From Eutypa lata (Eukaryota > Ascomycota > Sordariomycetes > Xylariales > Diatrypaceae): DNA of 64,000 nt. The DNA lies in assembly GCA_022661535.1 (NCBI GenBank), contig JAKULF010000010.1, forward strand, positions 1,426,001 to 1,490,000, read 5' to 3'. A program made the translations under genes and the position numbers. The notes beneath the pieces are model-generated. The model had not been told where the DNA came from. It searched no databases and saw only the letters and a list, made by a program, of their open reading frames with translations. Positions 44,998-58,199 of this stretch are shown here, one piece after another; positions within the stretch are counted from its first letter, which is position 1; every line of letters begins with the position of its first letter.

Positions 44998-46062
44998 ATG
45001 TGCACTAATTATGCGGCTCGTGCCATCATCAGCCACAATGCACAGATCAACGTCATTAAACTGCCTGGAAAAGTTGAAAGTCGCGAGCTCTCTCGCTCTT
45101 CACCGGTCTTCAAGAAGATGCTTTTTGGAGGATTTGCCGAATCTAAACAGCCTGAGAAAGGCGCCGAGCCTTGGACTGTTAATCTCCCAGACGACGACCA
45201 CGACGCTCTCAAGGTACTTCTTGATATAGTGCATAGCAATTTCGATAAGGTCCCAAACAGCATGAGGGATCTAGACGACCTATATCATATTGCAGTCTTG
45301 ACTGACAAGTACGATATGACCCATCTGCTTCGGCCATGGATACGTCAATGGGAAAGTCCAAAATATGAGGAAATGCCTCTGTGGGATGACTCTAGGGGGA
45401 AATCACAAGATTGTTTTCTCGAAAAGCACCTATGGATTGCATGGCAATTTGGGGCTCAGAGACGATTGTATCGTCTTGTGCGAGATCTCGCGCAATACAG
45501 TTGCCTTGACGAAAATGGAACTTTAGCGTCCAAAGAGGATGACGGCTCAGTCGTACTACGTTTCAAAGACACACTTACACCTCCGGGGCTATACGGTCAG
45601 TAATACATCCGACGATCTACGTACCACTGATCTAATGAGAGCCCAGAGCCCGTTGCGGATACTCGTCTGAAGATGATCAAGTCCATACTTTCATTCGTAG
45701 AAAAGTCAGTCAATGGTCTGATTCAAGGAACAGCAACCGATCTTCGCTGCCACGGCCGTAACCCCAGGGAATCTGAATATTGCGACGTCTCCTTATTGGG
45801 GTCGATAGTCAGGTCATTAGCAAAACATCAACTCTGGCCCGTCCCCAGCGCATCTGAAATCAAACAGAGCCCCATTGGACTAGAAAAGCTACTTGTCGGT
45901 TTAGTAGTGTTTGGGGCTAAAAATCATCGCATGTGTAGTCAATATTTCGATAGTAAATTGCGGGACACATGCCACAGTTCTCGTCGCATCGACCCGGAAT
46001 TTAACGATACGTTAATACACCACTGCGAGAAGCAAGCGGCGAAGTGCGGATTCGATCCATAG
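44998..46062 (+). CDS. BTB/POZ-like protein
   Basis: Exons 44998-45595 and 45647-46062 give 337 residues. The splice (51 bp, acceptor CCCAG) removes two in-frame stops and joins GLY to EPVADTRLK. The recognisable BTB part is LSRSSPVFKKMLFGGF with LPDDDHDALKVLLDIVH and LYHIAVLTDKYD after it, as in the many fungal BTB proteins of unknown role. The expected strand before it (V-x-x-LSVEG..F.VSS) is degraded or replaced by MCTNYAARAIISHNAQIN and KVESREL. So either an upstream exon is missing from my model or the N-terminus is altered. It may mediate protein-protein contacts, for example as a ubiquitin-ligase adaptor; nothing more can be inferred. Confidence 0.72.
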
Positions 46063-46572
46063 TGTTGATAAGGTGCGTTGAGGCACAAATGGAACCGAAT
46101 AGCCTTCATTCTAAGATCACTGATAAGATAATTGTTCACAGCGGATCTAATTGCAACAGTAGCATCTTCCATTTTGTTTTATTTTCGTGTTGTTCTCATT
46201 ATACCACATTTTCTGCGCCAACGTGTTATTTAATATTAAGCCCTAACCCGAGGCCCTTCTTCTTGATTACATATTTAGCCGATGCTTGATGTGTTCGAGT
46301 TCCCCGTATTATATGAGATGCAAGTCTTTGCTCTTAAAGTGATATGGCTACAATACTATCAGGCTTTAACAAAAACGACGGCATTACTGCTTAAGTAGCA
46401 GAAGCGCTACATATACTATGACACAGACGCACTCCTTTATCATGAGATTAATCATCAGAGACTTGTCTAAAGGCCTTATTATCTGTATATATTAAGTATT
46501 AATTACGTTTTGGAAAGATTCAATTACCGTTCAGTTCTTTCACCACCTCCATTATACTAACTAGGGCCCAGT
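46063..46572. other. Convergent 3' spacer
   Basis: 510 bp between the ends of two convergent genes. Nothing else seen. Confidence 0.5.
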
Positions 46573-48186
46573 CTAGTGAAGAGGATGGCCTTTCTCGACC
46601 TCTCTATCGAGTACGCCAAACCTCCCACCACTTCCAAAAGCATCCATCCATATTTGGAGATCCTTAGCAAGCCCTTCCATCAACGGGGTCTCGACGGTCG
46701 TCTCCTGCCAGTTGACCACCATCCAAAGTCCCTTGCCCTCGACGCCCGCGACGTTCAATCCGAAAGCGCTACCAACCGGCGTCGCACCCTGGGAGAAGAT
46801 GCTCCTCTCGATCTGCCAGGCATGTTCCAAACCTTCGGGACCCCTCACATGGCCAGCTTTTATGCTCCCCGCATTGCTACACTCCCACGTTACGTCTCTT
46901 TTCTTGCCGAACTGACCGATCCAGCGCTCCCTCCAGTCCGAGACCATCCCGGTCAAGCCCGCAATGTCATCTTTCGGGAGCGTGTTCACACGGGCGTGCA
47001 GACTTGCTCCTATTTTAGCAGCGGTGCTCCATATCAGTGAATCCGCAGCCAGCGGGCCATTCCCTCGGTTTCCAAGGAATGCGGTTCGGAGCTCGGATAC
47101 CGTGGGCGCATCTGCGAGATGTTGGTGGCCTGTAACTAGGCAGTGCAGTGCATTGTCGCGGTCGAACTCGGGCTTGGTGAAGCGCCGTAGTGAGATCGCG
47201 GTTGAGAAATTAAACGCAGGTGCGGTATTAGGTGGCAGGCGGGACGCTAAAGAGGCTAGAACGAGCGCGTGGAGGAGCGGCGTGAGTGTGACACGGTGTT
47301 CACGACAGGCAGATAGGAGAGAGGTAAGCACCTCCTGGGGAACGAATACGAGGCGGAGATTGGCCTTGTGTGGCTCAGGGTTGATCGAATTCCCCGTCCA
47401 TGGGATAGTTTCTGGGTCTGGTTTCGATTTCATCCACGACGGAACGAAGCTCTTCCAAACTATCTCCGACCAAATCAACTTTAATAGGTAAGGCCATGAA
47501 GTAATGAAAGGCACGATGACTTCTGACCCAGCCGGCAACTTTGGCTGTTCTGTTAGATGTAAGACGTGGTCTTGCAGTACCTCTGGGGTAGAAACGGCTG
47601 AGTTCAGAGCTCGAAGGAGGTCGCGGTGGAAAATGAAAGCACTTTGTCCATCCGCGTATGCGTGATGAAAAGCGAATGAGATATCCAATTTCACCTTCCC
47701 AGCCTCATTTTGTTGGTTATTTTGATGCACAATCAATTTCCATCCAGGTTTCCTCTGCAAATCTTCCCAGAGCTTGTCGTGTTGGGCTTCAGTCGAACGG
47801 AGTAGATTTTGCATATACGCGCCCGGACCCGAGCTAGCTATCTCCTTCCATTCGATCATCTCTCGAAGATCAATTGACTTTAAATATGTAAACACTGGGT
47901 CGCGGCTATCTTCGTTGGCTATGCCAACACGGAGGATGCCATGTTGTAGCACCACTGCGGCAAGGGCATTCTCAATGATGGGTTTGATCGCCCTCTGCTT
48001 CTCATCTCGTAGGGAGACGGTGTATTGAGCAGTGTTGATTACGCAGCGATACAGTCCAAGACTATGCCGACTGGTATTAAATTTGGCCCTGTTCTTTCTA
48101 GTGAGATTCGGTTTAAATAAATCGGAGAGTAGGAAAACTTACGCGGAACCAACGGGACGAATAAGTGTTTGCGACATGTCAGACAT
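46573..48186 (-). CDS. Alcohol acetyltransferase-like (HHxxxDG) acyltransferase
   Basis: Exons 48186-48143 and 48088-46573 splice to 519 residues. The small first exon supplies the N-terminus MSDMSQTLIRPVG, and the splice continues AAKFNTSRHSLGLYRCV, the typical start of the fungal AATase family. The catalytic acyltransferase motif is H156-H157-AYA-D161-G162 (FAFHHAYADG), preceded by a substrate strand KVKLDIS. Downstream landmarks are NFSTAISLRRF and, near the C-terminus, SAFGLNVAGVEG. The enzyme should transfer an acyl group from acyl-CoA to an alcohol; targets can be volatile alcohols or hydroxylated metabolites. The gene is divergent from a small Cys-rich protein gene and convergent with the BTB-like gene. 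Confidence 0.9.
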
Positions 48187-49236
48187 AATTTTCTCCGTCT
48201 GATTCAAAGGGTAACTCGGGACAGGCAGAGAAGTTATGAAAATCATGTAGGCAGGTACCTACCTAGATGAGGACTCAAATGCGGAATTCGGGAACCGGAG
48301 ATAGATTTAACCCGATACGATAGCGCGACGTTACCTAACCCTTGGTTGTTGCTGGGTACCTAGGGGTATGGCGGAATGAATAATCACTGAAAATCCATCG
48401 CAGAAGAACTACCGTAGCACAATTTGTGTGGAGTTTGCGCACGTCGTGGATTATATATTGTATGTTAGTTCACGGTAGATAAAATTTCAATGGATTTGTG
48501 GACGATGTTGTGACAAGGGCTGTAGAGCTTGAAACTGAGGTTTTATTCAACTAATAATTTTCTTTAGTCCTAAGGTCCATATGGGCCCCTTTTCTCCTTC
48601 AGTCACCCTGGATTGGCGACAGCTATTTATATACGAATTGTAGTACGTATCTTTATCATCCTATTGCCATCCTAATGGCTGATGATATGTGTTGACGCTA
48701 TTAGGCGTCTTTGCATTCCAGTATTGTCGAATAATCTTTGAGGTTGTTGGCATGTTGGTTGTCTTTACAGATATCCTACAGTTAACAAGTATTTAGCTCC
48801 ATTCCCTGTGCGACAGATGTTGACTTCTCTAAGTTTTACTACCTACTTAAGCATTGTCTGATATTTTCTGTCATGGCACATAAAAGCGATTCAAGCGGAA
48901 GTATTTGACTGTGAATAAAGCAAACAACTTCTTATTTTTATACAGAGCATGCCGCCTATTACATCATGTTGCACGCCTGACTGTTTTCTCAACAACAAAC
49001 TTGATGTTTACATTAGAAAAGTCGTTTAAATACTGCTCAGATACACTTCAAAGAGCCTAGTGTTCCAGCGAATTATAAAAACGTCGGCCGCTTCCAGAGG
49101 TAGTCAGTCTTATTTTCCCCCATCATTCCATCTACAGAAACATCCAAGCATACCATACTAAACACATAACACACACAACATTCACACCCATACCCACCTA
49201 TACACACACATACACATACACACTTTCACAGGCAAG
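48187..49236. promoter_or_regulatory. Divergent promoter with CA-rich leader
   Basis: A TATA-like TTATAAAA lies at about 49074. A CA-rich run (49171-49230) leads into the start of the small Cys-rich gene, as in strongly expressed fungal genes. GGTACCTA motifs lie at about 48254 and 48355, near the acyltransferase start. Confidence 0.5.
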
Positions 49237-49479
49237 ATGACTGGATTTACTAGCTTTATTACCATCAACGTCTTCCCTGAGGATGGGCTGAACGCCATTG
49301 TTCCTGCCACTCTCGGAGCAGCACTAACTCCGGTCTCTTATCCCGACTCTGACTCTGACTGTGAACTGGTTGACTCTGCAGACGGTTGGACTTGTTGCAA
49401 ATGCGGCTATATCACCGCTCAGGAGCACACTACCTGTCGCAAGTGCGATCACGGATGTTGTGCAGACTGCGAGGATTAA
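49237..49479 (+). CDS. Small Cys-rich, zinc-ribbon-like protein
   Basis: 80 residues, one exon. The first 45 residues are acidic and low-complexity (PDSDSDCE). The C-terminal 30 residues hold eight cysteines and a His in a compact pattern: WTCCKCGYITAQEHTTC then RKCDHGCCADC (C53, C54, C56, C67, C70, H72, C74, C75, C78). The spacing suggests one or two zinc sites, like the short WxCCxC proteins common in Pezizomycotina. There is no signal peptide, so it is not a typical secreted effector. A TATA-like box and a CA-rich leader upstream argue for a real, well-expressed gene. Function unknown. Confidence 0.75.
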   Translation: MTGFTSFITINVFPEDGLNAIVPATLGAALTPVSYPDSDSDCELVDSADGWTCCKCGYITAQEHTTCRKCDHGCCADCED

Positions 49480-50022
49480 TTAATTTAAATTCTTCAAATG
49501 GGAATAACTAAGGGTTTGCCTAGTGTGTAACCTTTGTCACCAGTGATGAAGGGACACTAGGTCCTAAATAATTTTGAGATAACCAAATCTGTATTATACC
49601 AACTAATAGACTGTCTTTTAACATCAAAGTAAATTTTCTCTTTTAAAAGTTTTCAATCATCCTGCAAGTGAAAATGAACGTAAAGAAAACAAGTGGTACA
49701 GAAAGCACAATAATGAGTACCATGATAGTTATTTAAGTTGATATTCTTCGTCGTGTTTTCAAGAAACGACCTTTGATGGGTGGCATAAACCAGACTATAA
49801 GCTTTGCTACATACACAAAGCGCAACAATCAAATGTCCCAATATTTGTTCTAGCCTTAAATAAATCGTGAATGTGTATTATCCAGACATCAAGGTAGGCA
49901 TATGTATTAGAATTGTGTTAAACTAGTCGTGATACAAATACTATTTTTCGTCTAAAGACGCTAAAACCATACGTAGATCATTTCTCCTATGCATTCTCTA
50001 CAATATCCCAAATAAATATACT
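49480..50022. other. Convergent 3' spacer
   Basis: 543 bp of AT-leaning DNA between the ends of two convergent genes. No gene seen. Confidence 0.5.
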
Positions 50023-51229
50023 CTAAGAAGGGAAGGGGAAATCCGGAACCCGCTGAGAGCTCTGGTTGGTTTGAGGTCCCGATGCGGGCTTATCAGTTCC
50101 CTGGAAGAAGCTAGGGACATCCCCAGTCTCTTCAATCCTATACACGTATTTGACAGCGCTAGCTTTTCCGTCCCGTAAATTCTGCAGCCCTGTCAAGACG
50201 CCTTTCAACCCGCCCGGGATCACTTCATACGGGTGCCCCTTCAGTCTTCCGTCTTCAAGAAGTCTTCCCAGGTAGCGCGTCCAGAGGTACCCAAAGTCCT
50301 TGTGCGTTGAATGGACCGTCGGGAAGGCGGTGTTGCACGCAGTCACGCCGGGTGGGTATTTATAGTCTTCTCGATCTCTAGCAAACAGTTTAGGAGGCAG
50401 GACGGTGCTCACATTGCCAGCGTTCGGGTCAACAAATCGAAGCGTGGCTTCGAGAGAGCCAGATTCGCTGATAGCATCAAACACATTTGTAATCTTGCCG
50501 CCCAGCCCTTCCTTCTCGGAGATCTCCTGTACGGTCGCGACGAGAGCGTCTTCGCCTTTGCGGTAATCAACAACGTAGTCAACCAAGGTGCTTGCGTAAT
50601 CGCCGGCACGGCCAGCAACGCCGATGATAGGACTGAATCCGGAGAGCCGTGCGAGTTTCGCAGCGAAAGCACCAACAGCTGATGTCACGCCATAGATCAA
50701 AAGGGGAACCTTCTCCCCGCTCTCTGAAAGCTTAGGTGAATCGTAAGGAGTGGGAAGCTTCAAGTCGCCATAAAGAGCAAGAGCAGCTGTTAGAGCCGCA
50801 ACAGGCATGGTGGCGGCCTCTTCGAAGGAGACATTGTGTGGGATGTGGAAGGTCGTCCAGTCTGGAGCGACGGAATATTCTGCGTAACTACCGTTTTCTT
50901 TCCCGGACTCGTGAGTAGCTGCTACACGGTCTCCTGGCTTGAATTCGTAGACGTCCTTGCCAACAGAGTGCACAATGCCAGTCATATCCTCACCACTATT
51001 ATGAGGCCATTCCTTCCTGAACCCAATGTTAGAATGTTTATCAATTCAACTTGAGTATCCCCAACAGGATGATGGGTTGAACATACCACATTGGATATTT
51101 CCAGTCCTTGGGGTTTGTCCCCGCAACCACAACTTTGATGACAACCTCCTTATCCTTTGGGGTAGGAATAGGAGTCTCAATGAACTCGATCGCCTCGATA
51201 GAGCTCTGAATGATCGCTTGCTTAGGCAT
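50023..51229 (-). CDS. Zinc-type alcohol dehydrogenase-like / enoyl reductase (MDR)
   Basis: Exons 51229-51087 and 51016-50023 splice to 378 residues with a 70-bp intron. The MDR family N-terminal GroES-like domain reads VVAGTNPKDWKYPMW, joined by the splice to KEWPHNSGEDMTGIVHSVG, then FKPGDRVAATH. The nucleotide domain has LLIYGVTSAVGAFAAKLA. The zinc ligands of true alcohol dehydrogenases are absent, so the protein belongs to the quinone-oxidoreductase/trans-enoyl reductase-like (ToxD-type) group that uses NADPH. These reduce activated C=C bonds, alone or beside a polyketide synthase. None is present here. It shares a 426-bp promoter with the Zn2Cys6 regulator at 51656, a likely controller. 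Confidence 0.92.
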
Positions 51230-51655
51230 AGTGGCGGATGGTTTGGACAGTTTGTATATTTAGATATTCAGTTGTAGTTCGGTCAAAAGGTCTAATTTCT
51301 TAGTGGTGTCCTCAGTAGCCAATGCACTCATTTCGGTGATATATCCGCACCTTTTATATATTTTCCCCATACCAGCAATTTACAGAATGATATCATGAAT
51401 TCTAAAAAGGGCCCGCGGAGGTCCATTACGAACTGTGCAACTATTATCCCTGTTACAGCTTATCCTTAAAAATGATTATAAACAAGTGTCAGCTTGTTGA
51501 TTATAATAAATTGATTATATAATCCTCTTGGGTCCGTCCACTTAATGCTCACCGGAGCCCCGCGGAGCCTTTGCAGGCTTCCATGGACTCTGCGTTGGTC
51601 GGTCATCCCCCTTTGATCATTTATTTTGGTTTAGTAGATTACATTGAACGCAAGT
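51230..51655. promoter_or_regulatory. Divergent promoter, reductase and Zn2Cys6 regulator
   Basis: 426-bp head-to-head spacer. An inverted-repeat-like GGAGCCCCGCGGAGCC (about 51553) with CGGAG halves is a candidate Zn2Cys6 site, possibly autoregulatory. This is inference. Confidence 0.4.
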
Positions 51656-53841
51656 ATGCAGAGAAGAAGGGCCCGTCCAGATCCTGTATCCTGTCAATCA
51701 TGCCGGTTAAAAAAGCTAAGGTGTAACCGGATCCAACCATGTTCAAACTGCGCTGCTCGTAGTATCACGTGCAACTTCATCGTTCCGCCACAGCCGGAGT
51801 CAGCTTCTACGATACAATACAACACTGAAATTCTAGGACGTATTGAACGATTGGAGTCGCTCATTCTTCCAAAACATACATCCGAAAGCAATCAATTATC
51901 GAGAGAGCCGACGCCCCCACTCAATCCAGAAGATACCGCTGCATCTAGCGTTAACCAAAAGGGGGTTGAAGATTTACACTTGCTCGAAAATATCGGGATA
52001 AGAGAAGATTCTCTGGTATGTATTCCCAGTTATTACCTATCCTAGTAAAATTCTTGTAACTGAGCATGTAATGAACAAGTAGCTCTATTCTTTGTCAGGT
52101 TCTCTGACCTTTAAAATAAGTACAATAAAGGAGATCCTTGGTGCACAAACTTACCTGCCGGTTACGACTTCGATCGCGGATTTCATTCAACCGAATCATA
52201 TTGTTATTGTATTTCCTCCTTACAAGGTAGCAGCTCTACTATTCGACAACTTCGAGTCAGATGTGGACCATGTCTGCCGTATACTACACAATCCAAGTAT
52301 CTGGTCTCTTATGAAGACCTCCTACCTGCAGATCAGTCAGCACGAGCCTATCTTGGCGAGTCAAGCGGCATTGCTACTTTCCATCTTCGCCCTTAGTGCG
52401 TTCTTCTATCCGCCTTCTGATAACTCGGAGGTAGTGACCACGGAACGTGATGCCGTCCACCTCTCGAAATTTTGGAGCAAAGGTGCATTAGATGTTCTAG
52501 ACTACTCACAGAGAAGCACTTCGGGGACGCTTGAAGACACCCAAGCGTACATCCTTATGTCGTACGTCGCTTACCATCTCGATGGCTTCTCAGCAAGAGG
52601 TCGTCTCCTGACGACGGTAGCTGCTTCAATCACTAGAGATCTTCGCTTACACCGGTTGGACGCCGATAATGAGTCATCCATAGAGCGTGGAACCAACCTC
52701 CATGGCTTGATTGATCTCGAAGTGAAACGAAGAGTGTTTTGGCATATAGTAGCAACAGACTGGTGAAGTTGTTCTACCTATTAGTTTTGTTACACATTAC
52801 TCACATCCGAGTAGGCTCCAGTCTACAATTTCTGGCCCGCAAGAGGGCATGTACTTTATTCATCCAAATCACATAAATGTCAGATTTCCCAAAGACTCCA
52901 ACGACGATGAGATTGTATTAGGTGAGGACAACAAGTCAGTCACCAAATCTCAACCGACCACCATGGCCTTCTTTCTCGCAAGAGTGCGGCTCGCACACCT
53001 CTGCCGCGAACTGACAGATACCGTGCCCCTGGAGACATCCAAGCTTTTGAGAATACCGTACGAGCACATCATCAATCTGGACAAAAGATTTGAGGATTTT
53101 CTCGCAGATCTCCCATTCTTCTTCCGACTTGACGCCGAGAGTCGCGAGAGAAGCAAGCCCCTTGAGATGGTGTATTCCAAGATCCCCATCATGCGATACT
53201 GCATTACAACGGCAGCGCACACTAGGCGATGTAGGCTCCATCAGAAATTCCTCCTCCGGCAGTCTTCTGACCCGCGCTATGCCTATTCACGACGGGTGTG
53301 TCTGGAATCGGCACGCGCAGTTATCCAAATTTACGAGGATCCCCAAGAAGAGGACGGGTCCAAGATCACTGCGATAGAACGCATGGGGATGGCGGCACAC
53401 TACACCCACATGGCTCTAGTAGTCATGGTCATGGATCTATGCTATAACATGGACGACACAGGCGAGGACGAGAGGAGGGCGGAGGTCAAAGCGGCGTTGC
53501 AGATGCTCGAGAATGCTAGGCACGTGTCTCCGCTCCTCGGCCGATCCCTAGACGCTTTGCGCGAGATCCTGCGAAAACATAACGTCGACCTCACGGGTCC
53601 AGCAGAGCCGACAACCGATGGTGCCGCTGGCCTCACCCAAGAGGCTGAAGCTGATCGCCCTGATCTTCTCAGCTATACCGAGACGCAACCTGCTGGACTT
53701 GGGCTAGATTTTCCGGAGTTAGGAGGTTCTATTGATGCATCTTTCGATGAGTTTTGGCAGATTGCGGCCCAGAACGAGATGGATCTCGATACAACTGCTT
53801 GGGATAACCTCTTCTCGGCTCTTGATACACGTCCATTTTGA
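51656..53841 (+). CDS. Zn2Cys6 transcription factor with fungal_trans domain
   Basis: Exons 51656-52015, 52083-52762 and 52815-53841 splice to 688 residues. The ATG at 51656 is the first in frame before the zinc cluster C13-x2-C16-x6-C23-x5-C29-x2-C32-x6-C39 (RLKKLRC basic part). A linker and short coiled coil (ILGRIERLESLI) follow. The fungal-specific regulator domain spans about 200-520: ILMSYVAYHLDGFSARGRL, SITRDLRLHRLD, EVKRRVFWHIVATDW, then SGPQEGMYFIHPNHINV after the third exon border. The first intron needs the acceptor at 52081-52082; the nearer CAG would break frame. The protein should be a nuclear activator or repressor. The divergent reductase is its best candidate target. Confidence 0.93.
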
Positions 53842-56800
53842 TCCAGAATACAATATCTGTTCCATAATCATTCGAAGATGGATAATTAGACCAGCTAACT
53901 ATGGATTGCCGTCATATTAAATTTATTGCCACATGCAATCACATTGTATTATTAGTACTACGCAGCCACACTGCAACCTAATCTATCTTACTACAGTTCA
54001 GCCGCCCCCTTCCAGCCTAGGCGTCAGCAAAACCGTCCATCACGGAGTTTAACTGTGCCGAAATCTTTCCGCCTCCTGCTGTTCCAATGGAGAGTTCAAC
54101 CCAGCTTGAATATCGGAAGTAAATAATGGTTTTCTATCTGTATTATGCGTAGGAGTTGCACAGGACATTGCACCGTATCTTGAAATCGAAGTTCCTCAAT
54201 TGTCTTTGAGGCCCTAGAGATAGGAAATAAGGCACGCATATTATATCTATCTTCCCTTTCGCAAGCAGATGCATATTCGTAAGCTGGATGCGTAATCAAG
54301 CGGCACAGGGTAGCACGACTGGTTTCAGGTCTGTACGGTTGGCTCACGTCTCGGTAAGTCTGACTGCTGGCTTAGCGGCGCAGCACCTACATAAGAATGT
54401 ACAATACACTCGCATGGTAATTATAGCAATGATCCTGCGGCTGAGCAGCCTTCTCCGTATCTATGGACGTACAGTACTACGTCGCGTGCTACTATGGCTT
54501 GCCGAGTCCTGGCTCTCGCCATTCCGATGCGGCGGATATCCCCCTATATCGTGCATTCTCGTGCCCAGGGTCTCGACGGGTCCGCGGGAAGCAGCAACAC
54601 ATTTTCAAACACGGAAACCAAAATCAATATAAAAAGCCCGCGTTAAATAAATCTTAATTGTTGTAAGACATTCGGACATCCGCGACCATACTTATGTTGC
54701 GCATTAGACAAAATGAGGCGCCGGAAGTCTAGGGGCAGGCCACTGTTGAAGTAGTGGTACCTAATGGGGTGAATATTGACATAAACTACCTAGATAAGTA
54801 GTTCTCGTTGCAGTAGCTTCTATCCGTCTCACAAGTGTAGCATTATAACAATACTGATAAGATAAAATTCATTGTGCGAATGATCTCCTTAATTCCCCTC
54901 ATCAAGAAATAGAGCATAGGGTGGCTACGTTGTCGATGTGTGTCCTTTTAGCCCATTGTCTTCTGGACGGACGTACCTAGTTAGAATACTCGCTATTGAG
55001 GTAGTATGTAGTCCGAATGCGGAGAGAAGCTCGCGATGCCACTATGCGTCTCCAATGGAACTCCCCAATAGTTGTAATTTAAACCTAACCAGAATCCAGC
55101 AGCTATCGCGAAGGGTACTGTAGCATCCACTGTGCTATATCATGCCCATGCAGCCATGGTTCAGTTGCTTATCTGGGTAATGACGGCGACAGGCGCTTGT
55201 TTCGGCTGGGGAGATTGCTACCGCTCGGCTGAGGCTTCTCGATACTTGGAAGATCTGCGGTTCTCACGACGTATGTAGGGGGGAACGATGGGGATTAGAT
55301 AACTCGTACGATCACGATGCGCGCACGCGGAACGCGCAAGTCCAACACCCTAGTCTTCTTTCCCCATCTTTTTTGCTAGACGTCGGGCCTTGTAATTGGC
55401 ATGGGCTCCGACAAAGCGACAGTTATCCCGCCCAGCCCTGCATGCTAACAGCACTTTTATATCCCCTTAGCGGATATGTGATATGGATTAGTGAGGGGTA
55501 ATTAGGTGATATTCCGCGCATGGGGGGTTGGAGCTGTGAACTATCTCGCGGGGTAACTGGATAACTATCTGGTGACTCGATTTGCAAGAAAACTACCTTA
55601 CCCAGACCGCCTTCCTACATGGCTCTAGTTGTCCTCATTGAGATGGCGGGCGGACCCACGATACCTACTTACGCGATCAAACCTACCTATAGGTAGGACC
55701 TTCGATATAACTAGAGTTGAAGAGAAAAAAACAGCCAAGACGGATGATGTCGTGCTCCCGTCTGTTATATTGTCTAGCACATGTACTAAGCAATAAGCTA
55801 TGCGCGCCTTCTCCGGGAACTATTTTTTTTCTCCAACGCGGCCCAAATGGCACCAACGTGCCTAACTGAAAGTCTAACTGATGGAGGCTTGAGGTCAAAT
55901 CAAGGTTCGGGTAAGAGAGATTGGTGTTTTGAGACTGGGCTGCGGGGGGTAGTAAGTAATACATAGAAAGTGATAGCAACGATAGCTTTGGGGTAGTTGT
56001 ACGACAGCATGTTTGCCAAGATTAAGATGCGGGAAAAACTTCTTAACCCTGGTTTAATATCTTTACTCTTCCAACTTAGGTATACTGTAAAGAGGCTTAT
56101 GCCACTGTCTGTCAATTTCTGAAGGGTTGTTCGCTGTAAGACTCTAATCATGGTCCAAGACAAACCAAACGTTTAGGTGCAGTATGCGGTGGCAATTGCC
56201 ACTCTAAAAAAGATCTCGGATATTATGTAGATAGTCGATTCAAATGCCGGCATAAGAATCGATCACTTTTCCTAATTTCGTCTAGTCTGGTCTTTTCTTT
56301 AACATGGTTCTGTGGGGTTGGTACCTGTAAGATAGGCTTGGTATGGGGTGTAGTAGTAGCCGTCATGTTGGTGTTTTCTCTAAAATGTTACGCAAGGTCT
56401 ACGTGAACCGGTTGTTAAGACTGTCGTCCCGTTTGGCCTTGGAATATTGTTGAAATACTTCCCGACAATGCATATCTCCATTTATGCTCGTCATTATAGT
56501 ATAGTATTCACCAGTGAGAGACCGTAGGTTATACATACCAAGACCAGCACATAAGCGTTGCGTGTCTAGCCTTCATGGAACCGGCTCCTCAAGGAGCAGA
56601 TAGATTTCGGATGGTCCACATCATTGGCTCTTCGTATCACACATAACCTTAGGGCTACTTGTAGCCACCTACCTAGGCACAATACATACTGTAGACCCAT
56701 TATTCCCATATTACGTACGCACAAACCTGCAAGGCGAAGAAGACTTCTTATTGCAGTTAGTTTTAATGCATTACTACGTACCTAGCATGCAAGTTCGTAT

Positions 56801-58199
56801 ATTTAGAAATGCTGTTTCTTCTTTCCCCTTTGTGCTATGCCAACTTTTCGGTGAAATTTTCACTACTGAAACATAACTAGCGCTGGAGCACGCTTGGAAA
56901 ACTCCGAACAGCAAAATACTTAACACATGGGAAAGGACCAAACTACGACCAAACTCACCGACTTGATGATACCTACACATATAGCGCGGGACAATGCTAC
57001 TCTAACATAATTATAACAGGGCCAAAGTAATACTAGAAGCAGCGCTTAGAAGGGTTTAAGCAAAGATCGACCCTGCAAGTTAAAATTGCAGCTTTTCAAC
57101 TGGCTGGTAAACTACTGCATGACTTCTTGCTGACTCCGCAACATATCCACTTTAGATGGTGCACTGTCCAGGTAGTTCACCTAGAATTGGCTGGCTTCTT
57201 GTGATAAAGCCATGTTCGTGGGAAGGGAGTTGTCTTGATGGGAATACCGTGGATTGGACCGGGGTATTTTTAAAGATACATTCAAAGAGCGAGGTAGGTA
57301 GCGAGATAGCGAGGATATATGTTCGCTATGACAATGTCGAAAGACTTCAAACCTGCCGCTCCGGGAATTCTATCAGGAATGTTCCGCCTCCGGCTTCCTT
57401 GCTTGTGGCAGCGGTACCGTATCATTATAACCACGCATCGAGAATGATGATTTATATCATACAAGAAAGACACTGCAAGGACATATACAAGTCGATTAAT
57501 TAAAGTATGAGGCTGACTGTTAAGCCGCTAGGTAGCTGTCAAATTGGCTTCGGCCCGGCTTGAGTTGGAGGTTGATGGCATAACTACTTGCATGTGGTAT
57601 AAAAGTCCTCCAGCCTCGGGAACGTAGCCTATACGTGATTTCACCTCTAATATGATAGTTACTTGTAATAATAATATAGTGAATTTTTTTCTTCCGTCGA
57701 CGGCGCTATTATTCAAAATCGTTACGTGAACGATTCCATATTGTGGAGTTAATATGGTAGGGTCTTCTCGATTGCCTGCTAGAAACCGAACGATATTTAT
57801 TAAGATCCAGTATATTTCGGCTCATCGTAGAGTCTCAAAGGGCTAGATACAGGCGCTAGAGTGAATTCAAATTCAATTTGTCCGTACCAATACTTACAAT
57901 GAGTCAGTTGTGAAGAAAATATCTGCAAGTAAAACGCCGCCGATACCTCTGAAAGGCGTTCTAGCTAACCTATGACGAAATATGGGTGCTAGAGCCGGGT
58001 GCATGTATAGGGATGTATACACCTCCTCAGTGCTTCGTGGATGTCAATTTAGAGTTCAGCATGGCGTAACCGATTTGCACCAAACAGATGATAATGTTCT
58101 ACGGTCCTAAACTTAGGTACGTATATATATGGCTTGTTATTATAACAGTGAGGAGTACGTAGGTAGCTTGGTTAGCCAAGATATGTATAGTAATATATT
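53842..58199. other. 4.4 kb stretch without intact genes
   Basis: Only short, domain-free frames are found on both strands (the longest is 115 codons at 57156). Composition is ordinary rather than RIP-like. It contains scattered TAGGTA/TACCTA-type motifs. There is no tRNA or repeat that I can recognise. Confidence 0.5.
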
